Source: Prevotella sp.
GTDB taxonomy: Bacteria; Bacteroidota; Bacteroidia; Bacteroidales; Bacteroidaceae
Direction: 5' to 3'
Assembly (NCBI GenBank): GCA_021203705.1
Contig: JAJQAR010000230.1
Span: 1 to 9,543, forward strand
Length of the DNA stretch: 9,543 nucleotides
Position numbers and translations under genes: made by a program. How positions within the stretch are numbered: position 1 is the first letter of the stretch; the number at the start of each line of letters is the position of its first letter. The notes below the pieces were generated by a model. The model had not been told where the DNA came from. It worked only from the letters and a program-made list of their open reading frames with translations, and did not search any database. Positions 1 through 6,695 of the stretch are shown piece after piece.

Positions 1-26
1 GCATAATACTATAAAATAAATCAAAG

Positions 27-593
27 ATGAGAGTAAAGCAGATATTGTTTCTTGCGGTCGTAATTTCCCTGATGTTCACGGCATGCGGTAAGAAGAAACA
101 ACAAGACGACATAATAGCCCCGAAACCTGTCGAGAATGTGCCTTCAACGCCTCAGAAAATGCAGAACTATGATTATAACGAGACCGTTGACTGGCTCGAC
201 AAGAAATATGATGTTACTATAAACAGGCGTGCTGACGAAAGTATGCCAATCGTAGAGGATACCGATGGGGAAAAGTACTATGACAACAAAATCACCGTGA
301 AAATCACCCGTCCCGACGGCACCACGTTTTTCAACAAGACATTCTCCAAATCCGACTTTTCCTCTTACGTTAGTAATGATTACTTAAAACAAAGCGCATT
401 GCTCGGCATCGTGTTTGACGAAGCTTCAGGCGACAACTTGATTTTCGCCGCAAGTGTCGGCTCTCCCGATGTCCTTAGCGATGAATATGTTCCCCTTATG
501 CTCACAATCTCACGTATGGGAAATATAACCATCAAGAAAGACACCCGACTTGACACAAACAGCAGTGCGACCGACGATGACTATGGGGTATAG
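27..593 (+). CDS. Small Bacteroidales lipoprotein of unknown function (possibly DUF4738-like)
   Basis: The 188-residue product begins with a lipoprotein signal peptide: MRVK, a hydrophobic stretch (residues 5-18), then the lipobox F17-T18-A19-C20. Cys20 is the expected lipidation site, so the mature protein should be anchored in the cell envelope. A lysine-rich GKKKQQ follows, then a proline-containing linker (about 28-45), and a soluble domain rich in Asp, Tyr and Ser with alternating beta-strand-like segments (about 46-175). The acidic tail contains DDDYGV. There are no catalytic motifs, and no function is assigned. The length and composition recall the DUF4738 family of Bacteroidetes lipoproteins, but that is from memory and unchecked. 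ATG at 27 is the only start that includes the whole signal peptide, and its A-rich leader without a Shine-Dalgarno sequence is normal for the group. Only 26 bp lie upstream, so whether it belongs to an operon is unknown. No convincing hairpin terminator follows it. Confidence 0.85.
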   Translation: MRVKQILFLAVVISLMFTACGKKKQQDDIIAPKPVENVPSTPQKMQNYDYNETVDWLDKKYDVTINRRADESMPIVEDTDGEKYYDNKITVKITRPDGTTFFNKTFSKSDFSSYVSNDYLKQSALLGIVFDEASGDNLIFAASVGSPDVLSDEYVPLMLTISRMGNITIKKDTRLDTNSSATDDDYGV

Positions 594-626
594 CGTATTA
601 TAACGACAAAAACTGTATTTGACAAG

Positions 627-657
627 TTGTAAACAATTATAAACAATTTTATCTTTT
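627..657 (+). promoter_or_regulatory. Weak second Bacteroidales-type promoter candidate
   Basis: GTTG (TTG at 627-629) lies 20 bp before TATCTTTT (650-657), which differs from the Bacteroidales -7 consensus TAnnTTTG only in the last base. It sits upstream of the better promoter at 701-731 and points toward the ATPase gene. The surrounding A/T-rich DNA makes a chance match likely, so this is a candidate only. Confidence 0.25.
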
Positions 658-700
658 CCAAAAAATAGCTAAAAAGGCAACATTTTTTTGCAATGTAGAA

Positions 701-731
701 TTTGCAATTAGAGAATAAAACATTATCTTTG
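701..731 (+). promoter_or_regulatory. Bacteroidales housekeeping-type promoter for the ATPase gene
   Basis: The -33 element TTTG (701-704) is followed after exactly 19 bp by the -7 element TATCTTTG (724-731). Both match the published Bacteroides primary sigma factor consensus (TTTG, 19-21 bp, TAnnTTTG) without mismatch. Transcription would start near position 736-740, giving a very short leader of about 14-18 nt before the ATG at 754. The match and spacing are seen directly; activity and exact start are inferred. Because no terminator separates the ATPase gene from nifJ, this promoter could also contribute to nifJ transcription. Confidence 0.75.
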
Positions 732-753
732 CAAATCGAAAACAAATCTAATT

Positions 754-1938
754 ATGGAGGCCTTTTTCCGCACTCATACTTACTTGGTTGAGCACACCAA
801 CGCCCAAGTTCATCGAAACCTCATGGATGAGATCGACTGGGACGCAAGGATGATTGGTGTCAAGGGTACACGTGGCGTGGGGAAAACAACCTTCTTGCTT
901 CAATATGCGAAAGACAATTTCGCCCCCACCGACCGCCGTTGCCTGTATGTCAACATGAACAATTTCTATTTCCAAGGACGTGGAATAGCCGACTTTGCCG
1001 GCGAGTTTTACAAGAATGGCGGAAAGGTGTTGCTGATAGACCAGGTTTTCAAAGAGCCCAACTGGAGCAGGGAGCTGCGCCTCTGTTATGACAGATATCC
1101 AGGGCTGAAAATAGTGTTTACTGGTAGTAGTGTGATGCGTCTGAAAGAGGAGAACCCGGAACTCAATGGCATCGTGAAAAGCTACAACCTGCGCGGTTTT
1201 TCTTTCAGGGAGTTTCTGAACCTCACGACAGGAAAGAATTTCCAGTCATATACTTTGGACGAGATTTTGCACGACCATGAGCACATAACAAGGAAAATAC
1301 TTCCGGAAATTTCTCCTCTGAAATATTTCCAGGACTACCTGCATCACGGTTTCTATCCGTTCTTCCTTGAGCAGCGCAATTTCTCTGAAAACTTGCTCAA
1401 GACGATGAACATGATGACAGAGGTGGACATATTGCTGATCAAACAGATAGAACTGAAATATCTTACAAAGATAAAAAAACTGTTCTACCAACTTGCCGTT
1501 GACGGGCCCAAAGCCCCTAATGTCAGTAGGTTGGCAAAAGATATTCAAACAAGCAGGGCTACCGTGATGAACTATATAAAATACCTTGCAGAAGCACGGC
1601 TGATAAATATCATTTATCCCATCGGTGAGGAGTTTCCCAAGAAACCTACCAAGGTGATGCTGCACAACTCCAACCTGATATACGCCATTTACCCTATCGT
1701 GGTAAAGACACAGGATATAATGGAGACTTTCTTTGTCAATGCCCTGTGGAAAGACCATAAGGTAAACCAGAGCGGAAAGGACAATTTCTTCCTTGTGGAT
1801 GAGAAACAGAAATTCAGGGTTTGTGATGCGCATAACAGTAAAATAAGAATGAGTACAGACACTATTTACATGCGTTATAACACCGAAATAGGGAGGGACA
1901 ATAAAATCCCTTTGTGGCTTTTGGGCTTCCTCTACTGA
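754..1938 (+). CDS. AAA-type ATPase with DUF4143-like C-terminal part; Walker B and nuclease-like motifs altered
   Basis: This is a 394-residue P-loop ATPase. Walker A is GTRGVGKTT (38-46). Walker B is KVLLIDQVF (91-99), in which the usual catalytic glutamate after Asp96 is Gln97 (codon CAG). A sensor-1-like segment VFTGSS is at 121-126. A winged-helix-like segment follows (about 256-290, including SRATVMNYIKYL), and the C-terminal part ends in KIPLWLLGFLY. The overall order matches the AAA_14/DUF4143 ATPases that are present in many copies in Bacteroidales genomes and whose role is mostly unknown. In relatives, as I remember them, the C-terminal part reads roughly VDGKYTFEVGGK, resembling a PD-(D/E)XK nuclease core. 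Here the aligned stretch (348-359) has Arg355 and Ala359 in place of Glu and Lys. The fold is therefore clear, but ATP hydrolysis and nuclease activity are doubtful. The reading frame is intact. The gene has its own promoter (701-731), and 83 bp separate it from nifJ. Confidence 0.85.
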   Translation: MEAFFRTHTYLVEHTNAQVHRNLMDEIDWDARMIGVKGTRGVGKTTFLLQYAKDNFAPTDRRCLYVNMNNFYFQGRGIADFAGEFYKNGGKVLLIDQVFKEPNWSRELRLCYDRYPGLKIVFTGSSVMRLKEENPELNGIVKSYNLRGFSFREFLNLTTGKNFQSYTLDEILHDHEHITRKILPEISPLKYFQDYLHHGFYPFFLEQRNFSENLLKTMNMMTEVDILLIKQIELKYLTKIKKLFYQLAVDGPKAPNVSRLAKDIQTSRATVMNYIKYLAEARLINIIYPIGEEFPKKPTKVMLHNSNLIYAIYPIVVKTQDIMETFFVNALWKDHKVNQSGKDNFFLVDEKQKFRVCDAHNSKIRMSTDTIYMRYNTEIGRDNKIPLWLLGFLY

Positions 1939-2021
1939 AACACTGAATATGGATACTACTTGAAAGACTAAATACTTTATAACAAATATCAGATACACTA
2001 ACATTTAATATTTTATTAAAA

Positions 2022-5000
2022 ATGGCAAAAGAAAAAAAGTTTATTACTTGTGATGGTAATGAGGCTGCCGCTCACGTGAGCTATATGTTCTCAGAGGTAG
2101 CTGCTATTTATCCTATCACTCCGTCTTCTCCTATGGCGGAACATGTTGACGAATGGGCTGCAAAAGGTCGTAAGAACCTTTTCGGACAGACAGTCTCCGT
2201 TCAGGAAATGCAGTCAGAAGGTGGTGCTGCTGGTGCCGTTCACGGCTCTCTGCAGGCAGGTGCGTTGACCACAACGTTCACAGCTTCACAAGGATTGCTG
2301 CTTATGATTCCAAACATGTACAAGATTGCAGGTGAACTTCTGCCTTGCGTATTCGATGTTTCTGCTCGTACATTGGCTTCTCACTCTCTGTGTATCTTCG
2401 GTGACCACCAGGACGTTATGGCTTGCCGCCAGACTGGTTTCGCTATGCTTTGCGAGGGTTCTGTACAGGAAGTAATGGATATGACGGCTGTCGCTCACTT
2501 GGCATCCCTCAAGACTTGCGTTCCTTTCGTGAACTTCTTTGACGGTTTCCGTACTTCTCATGAGTATCACAAGATTGAGCTGTTGGAAAATGAGGACATC
2601 CTCCCATTGGTTGACATGGATGACATCAAGCGTTTCCGTGACCGTGCCCTCACTCCTGAGCGTCCTCTTACACGTGGTACTGCTGAAAACCCGGAGACAT
2701 TCTTCACACACCGTGAGGCTTGCAACGAGTATTATGACAAAGTTCCTGAAGTTGTTGAGAACTACCTCGCTGAGATTTCAAAGATAACAGGTCGTGAGTA
2801 TCACCTGTTCTCATATTATGGAGCACAGGATGCAGAGAACATGATTATCCTTATGGGTTCTGCTACTGAGGCCGCTCGTGAGGCTATCGATTATCTCAAC
2901 GCTAACGGCGAGAAGGTCGGCATGATTTCTGTTCACCTCTATCGTCCGTTCTCAGTTAAACATCTTATTGCTTCTGTTCCTGCAACTGTTAAGCGCATTG
3001 CTGTTCTTGACCGTACTAAGGAGCCTGGTGCAGAAGGTGAGCCTTTGTATCTTGATGTTAAGAGTGCATTCTATGATGTTGAGAACAAACCGTTGATCGT
3101 CGGTGGTCGTTACGGTCTTGGTTCTGGCGACACAACTCCTGCTCAGATTATCTCTGTATTCAACAACCTGAAACTCAATGTTCCGAAGAACCACTTCACT
3201 ATCGGTATCGTTGATGATGTTACCTTCACTTCTCTGCCGAAGGTTGAGGAAATGGCTCTCGGTGGCAAGGGTATGTTTGAGGCTAAGTTCTACGGACTTG
3301 GTGCAGACGGTACAGTAGGTGCTAACAAGAACTCTGTAAAGATTATCGGTGACAACACCGACAAGTACTGCCAGGCTTATTTCTCATACGACTCAAAGAA
3401 ATCTGGTGGTTTCACCTGCTCACACTTGCGTTTCGGTGACACGCCTATCCGCAGCACTTATTTGGTTAACACTCCTAACTTCGTAGCTTGCCACGTTCAG
3501 GCATATCTTAATATGTATGACATCACACGTGGTTTGCAGAAGAACGGTACATTCCTCCTCAACACTATTTTCGAGGGTGAGGAACTCGTTAACTTCATTC
3601 CTAACAAGGTAAAGCGTTACTTCGCTGCAAACAATATCACTGTTTACTACATCAACGCTACCAAGATTGCTCAGGAAATTGGTTTGGGCAACCGTACAAA
3701 CACTATCCTCCAGAGCGCATTCTTCCGTATCACCGGCGTAATTCCTGTTGACCTCGCTGTTGAGCAGATGAAGAAATTTATCGTTAAGTCATACGGAAAC
3801 AAGGGTCAGGATATCGTTGACAAGAACTATGCTGCTGTTGACCGTGGTAATGAGTACAAGCAACTCGCTATCGACCCGGCATGGGCTAACCTCGCTGACG
3901 ACGTTCAGGTTGAAGACGATGCTCCGGCATTCATCAAGGAGATTGTCCGCCCGATCAACGCACAGGCTGGTGACCTGCTGAAGGTTTCTGACTTCGTTAA
4001 ACATAACACAGTTGACGGCTCTTGGGAGACAGGTACTGCTGCTTACGAGAAGCGTGGTGTAGAGGCATTTGTTCCTGTATGGAATGCTGAGAATTGTATC
4101 CAGTGTAACCAGTGTGCTTATATCTGTCCTCACGCAGCTATCCGTCCATTCGTATTGACAGACGAGGAGCTTGCTGCTTACGGTCAGGATGATGTCTCTC
4201 TTGAAATGAAGGCTCCTGCTGCTATGAAGGGTATGCACTTCATCATCAAGGCAAGCGTTATGGACTGCCTCGGTTGCGGTAACTGTGCTGACATCTGTCC
4301 GGGTAATCCTAAGAAGGGCAAGGCTCTCACTATGGTTCCATTCAAGGGTAACCCTGTTGAGGCTAAGCGTTGGGACTACCTCGTTAATCAGGTAAAGAGC
4401 AAGCAGGATTTGGTTGACATCAGGTCAAACGTTAAGAACTCACAGTTTGCTAAACCTTTGTTCGAGTACTCTGGTGCTTGCTCTGGTTGCGGTGAGACTC
4501 CATACGTTAAGTTGATTTCTCAGTTGTTCGGTGACCGTCAGATGGTTTCCAACGCTACCGGTTGTTCTTCTATCTATTCAGCTTCTATCCCATCTACTCC
4601 TTATTGCAAGAATGAGAAGGGTCAGGGTCCTGTATTCGACAACTCTTTGTTCGAGGACTTCTGCGAGTTTGGTATGGGTATGGCTCTTGGTAACAAGAAG
4701 ATGAAGGAGCGCATCAAGATGTTGTTCAACGAGTTGATCGCTAAGGATAACACTCCTGCTGAATTCAAACAGGCTGCTCAGGAGTGGATTGCTGGTTGCG
4801 AGGACGCTGACACAACGAAAGTTCTTGCTGATAAACTGAAACCGATGATTGCTGCCGGTGCTGAGGCTGGTTGTGAGATTTGCAAGGAGTTGAAGACTCT
4901 TGACCACTATCTCATCAAACGTAGTCAGTGGATTATCGGTGGTGACGGTGCTTCTTACGATATCGGTTACGGCGGTCTCGACCATGTAATCGCTTGCGGT

Positions 5001-5588
5001 GAAGACGTTAACATACTCGTTCTCGATACTGAGGTTTATTCAAATACCGGTGGTCAGGCTTCTAAGGCTACTCCTCTGGGTGCTATCGCACAGTTCGCTG
5101 CTCAGGGTAAGAGAATCCGCAAGAAGGATCTTGGTATGATTGCTACAACTTACGGTTATGTTTACGTTGCACAGATTGCAATGGGCGCAGACCACGCACA
5201 GTGCTTAAAGGCTATCCGTGAGGCTGAGGCTTATCATGGACCATCACTCGTTATCGCTTACGCTCCATGTATCAACCATGGTTTGAAGGCTAAAGGTGGT
5301 ATGGGTAAGAGCCAGGCTGAGGAGGCTAAGGCTGTTGAGTGCGGTTACTGGCACCTGTGGCGTTATAACCCAACACTCGCTGAAGAAGGCAAGAACCCAT
5401 TCTCACTCGATTCCAAAGAGCCTGATTGGAGCAAGTTCCACGACTTCCTTATGGGTGAGGTTCGTTACCTGTCAGTAAAGAAGGCTTATCCTAACGAGGC
5501 AGAGGAACTCTTCGCAGAGGCACAGCGCATGGCACAGCTCCGTTACAAGAGCTACATCCGCAAGTCAAAGGAAGACTGGGCTGAATAA
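2022..5588 (+). CDS. nifJ: Pyruvate:ferredoxin (flavodoxin) oxidoreductase, single-chain
   Basis: This 1188-residue cytoplasmic enzyme catalyses the CoA-dependent oxidative decarboxylation of pyruvate to acetyl-CoA and CO2, passing electrons to ferredoxin or flavodoxin. It is central to anaerobic energy metabolism. All parts of the fused form are present. The N-terminal pyruvate-binding domain has YPITPSSPMAE (30-40), SEGGAAG (65-71) and Arg116. The ferredoxin-like domain has two [4Fe-4S] motifs, C692/C695/C698/C702 and C749/C752/C755/C759. The proximal cluster ligands are C820, C823, C848 and C1083. The thiamine diphosphate site has GDG (974-976) and NTGGQ (1008-1012). The protein ends soon after the last conserved block and seems to lack the C-terminal protective extension known from the Desulfovibrio africanus enzyme. 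Codon use is strongly biased (Arg mostly CGT, many GGT and GCT, ATA almost absent), which suggests high expression. The ATG at 2022 follows an A/T-rich leader. No good promoter was found in the 83-bp gap upstream, so it may be read from the ATPase promoter or from an unrecognised one. Confidence 0.97.
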   Translation: MAKEKKFITCDGNEAAAHVSYMFSEVAAIYPITPSSPMAEHVDEWAAKGRKNLFGQTVSVQEMQSEGGAAGAVHGSLQAGALTTTFTASQGLLLMIPNMYKIAGELLPCVFDVSARTLASHSLCIFGDHQDVMACRQTGFAMLCEGSVQEVMDMTAVAHLASLKTCVPFVNFFDGFRTSHEYHKIELLENEDILPLVDMDDIKRFRDRALTPERPLTRGTAENPETFFTHREACNEYYDKVPEVVENYLAEISKITGREYHLFSYYGAQDAENMIILMGSATEAAREAIDYLNANGEKVGMISVHLYRPFSVKHLIASVPATVKRIAVLDRTKEPGAEGEPLYLDVKSAFYDVENKPLIVGGRYGLGSGDTTPAQIISVFNNLKLNVPKNHFTIGIVDDVTFTSLPKVEEMALGGKGMFEAKFYGLGADGTVGANKNSVKIIGDNTDKYCQAYFSYDSKKSGGFTCSHLRFGDTPIRSTYLVNTPNFVACHVQAYLNMYDITRGLQKNGTFLLNTIFEGEELVNFIPNKVKRYFAANNITVYYINATKIAQEIGLGNRTNTILQSAFFRITGVIPVDLAVEQMKKFIVKSYGNKGQDIVDKNYAAVDRGNEYKQLAIDPAWANLADDVQVEDDAPAFIKEIVRPINAQAGDLLKVSDFVKHNTVDGSWETGTAAYEKRGVEAFVPVWNAENCIQCNQCAYICPHAAIRPFVLTDEELAAYGQDDVSLEMKAPAAMKGMHFIIKASVMDCLGCGNCADICPGNPKKGKALTMVPFKGNPVEAKRWDYLVNQVKSKQDLVDIRSNVKNSQFAKPLFEYSGACSGCGETPYVKLISQLFGDRQMVSNATGCSSIYSASIPSTPYCKNEKGQGPVFDNSLFEDFCEFGMGMALGNKKMKERIKMLFNELIAKDNTPAEFKQAAQEWIAGCEDADTTKVLADKLKPMIAAGAEAGCEICKELKTLDHYLIKRSQWIIGGDGASYDIGYGGLDHVIACGEDVNILVLDTEVYSNTGGQASKATPLGAIAQFAAQGKRIRKKDLGMIATTYGYVYVAQIAMGADHAQCLKAIREAEAYHGPSLVIAYAPCINHGLKAKGGMGKSQAEEAKAVECGYWHLWRYNPTLAEEGKNPFSLDSKEPDWSKFHDFLMGEVRYLSVKKAYPNEAEELFAEAQRMAQLRYKSYIRKSKEDWAE

Positions 5589-5611
5589 TCTTAAAAACGA
5601 TAGTTTTAAGA
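5589..5611 (+). other. A/T-rich hairpin directly after nifJ
   Basis: TCTTAAAA (5589-5596) pairs with TTTTAAGA (5604-5611), an 8-bp stem with a 7-nt loop. It begins at the base after the nifJ stop codon and abuts the strong terminator. It has little GC and no T-tract of its own. It may help protect the transcript 3' end or may be incidental. Confidence 0.45.
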
Positions 5612-5647
5612 AATAAAAAATCCCGCAATTTGCGGGATTTTTTATTT
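5611..5647. terminator. Bidirectional intrinsic terminator shared by nifJ and the convergent operon
   Basis: Positions 5611-5627 and 5631-5647 form a perfect 17-bp inverted repeat with a 3-nt loop. The GC-rich core is TCCCGCA/TGCGGGA. It is flanked on the left by an A-tract and on the right by a T-tract, so it reads as a rho-independent terminator on both strands. It lies 22 bp past the nifJ stop codon. The stop codon of the convergent pdxA-like gene (5642-5644) is inside the right arm of the stem, so the two transcription units share it with no spare sequence. Confidence 0.92.
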
Positions 5648-6685
5648 CTTAATTTGCGAAGCACTCATGCGCATTACATAGTCAATCGACAATAGCATTG
5701 CCTCTGGACTTGCAACGCCTTTTCCTGCAACATCGAATGCAGTGCCGTGGTCAACGGAAACTCTGATGATTGGCAATCCCAATGTGATGTTAACGCCCTT
5801 TGCCGTTGACATCTTTCCTGTTTCCTTGTCCCAGTTGAAACCCACAACTTTGAAAGGGATGTGCCCTTGGTCGTGATACATTGCCACACATCCATCAAAC
5901 TTGCCACACTTTGCTTTTGCGAATAAAGTATCTGGCGGTACAGGACCTTCCACATTATATCCCTTGCTGCGCAACTCCTCTACGGCTGGTATAATCTCTT
6001 CTTTCTCTTCAGTGCCGAACAAACCGTTGTCACTGGCATGGGGATTCAGTCCTGCTATACCAATCTTCGGGTCTTTTATTCCAAATTGCTTGCAGGCATT
6101 GGCAATAAGTTCCGTAACATCCATAATGCGCTGTTTCTTCACCAAGTCACAGGCTTGCCGTAACGAGACATGTGTTGACACATGGATAACACGCAGGAAA
6201 TCATCTGCCAAGAGCATGGCGTACTTCTTCGTGTTGGTATAGTGAGCGTAAATCTCCGTATGACCGTCAAAATGATGCCCCGCAAGATTAAGAGCCTCCT
6301 TGTTTAATGGTGCAGTTACTGTTCCGTCAACTTTCTTCTCCATCGCCAATTCAATGGCTTTCACAACAGAGATGAAAGCAGCATGACCGCATTGTGCTGC
6401 AACCTTTCCAATCTCAAAGGTAGCCATATCAATGCAAGCCAGGTCGTAAACGTCAATCGTACCGTATTCAAACAATGCCTCATCAACGCTTTTTACCGCA
6501 TTAACCTTCAGGTGGGTTTCCGACATGCGTGCATATAGTTCCATAACAGCAGCATCTCCCGTAACGATAGGATTGCATTTCTCATACGTTTCTTTCAATG
6601 AAAGGGCTTTGATGATTATCTCCGGACCGATGCCTGCCGGATCGCCCATCGTAATCGCCAATATTGGTTTGTTGTTCTTTCTCAT
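5642..6685 (-). CDS. PdxA-family NAD-dependent dehydrogenase, probably the catabolic PdxA2 type
   Basis: Starting at ATG 6685 the product has 347 residues, normal for the family. It opens with ITMGDPAGIGPE (11-22) and carries GHTE (141-144) and the three expected divalent-metal histidines: His172 in STHVSLR, His216 in GLNPH and His271 in MYHDQG. VNITLGLP (298-305) and DHGTAF (312-317) follow. PdxA oxidises 4-phosphohydroxy-L-threonine in vitamin B6 synthesis. PdxA2 paralogues oxidatively decarboxylate four-carbon sugar-acid phosphates to dihydroxyacetone phosphate and CO2. Three features favour the second role: the MYHDQGHIP and HGTAFDVAGKG variants, an insertion of about 11 residues near 284-296 relative to E. 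coli PdxA, and the unlikeness to the Bacteroides biosynthetic PdxA, which I recall as opening with THGDTNG. The transporter-bearing operon agrees. An upstream in-frame ATG at 6745 would overlap the preceding gene by 50 bp and adds an unrelated 20-residue tail, so 6685 is preferred. The gap to the preceding gene is 10 bp. The housekeeping function cannot be excluded. Confidence 0.9.
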   Translation of the reverse strand: MRKNNKPILAITMGDPAGIGPEIIIKALSLKETYEKCNPIVTGDAAVMELYARMSETHLKVNAVKSVDEALFEYGTIDVYDLACIDMATFEIGKVAAQCGHAAFISVVKAIELAMEKKVDGTVTAPLNKEALNLAGHHFDGHTEIYAHYTNTKKYAMLLADDFLRVIHVSTHVSLRQACDLVKKQRIMDVTELIANACKQFGIKDPKIGIAGLNPHASDNGLFGTEEKEEIIPAVEELRSKGYNVEGPVPPDTLFAKAKCGKFDGCVAMYHDQGHIPFKVVGFNWDKETGKMSTAKGVNITLGLPIIRVSVDHGTAFDVAGKGVASPEAMLLSIDYVMRMSASQIKK

Positions 6686-6695
6686 AGCATTAGAT

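Noticed and set aside
594..700. Terminator for the lipoprotein gene or a small RNA in the gap
   Set aside because: Only short A/T-rich repeats (two AAACAATT-like units) are seen. There is no GC-bearing stem with a T-tract.
1948..1980. TATG-N21-TACTTTAT as a nifJ promoter
   Set aside because: The -33 element lacks TTTG and the -7 element misses two of the fixed bases. A match of this quality is expected in A/T-rich DNA.
1246..2004. A 252-codon open frame on the - strand across the ATPase gene
   Set aside because: It is antisense to a gene with clear Walker A and family-specific C-terminal motifs. Its translation shows no recognisable domain, and it extends across the gap into the nifJ leader.
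3789..4238. A - strand open frame of 149 codons within nifJ
   Set aside because: It overlaps the ferredoxin-like domain of nifJ in antisense. Strong codon bias in nifJ commonly leaves the opposite strand open.
6682..6690. ATG-CTA-TGA mini-frame just before the pdxA-like start, as a possible translational-coupling leader
   Set aside because: It is two codons long, its overlap with the real ATG is easily explained by chance, and there is no supporting ribosome-binding signal.
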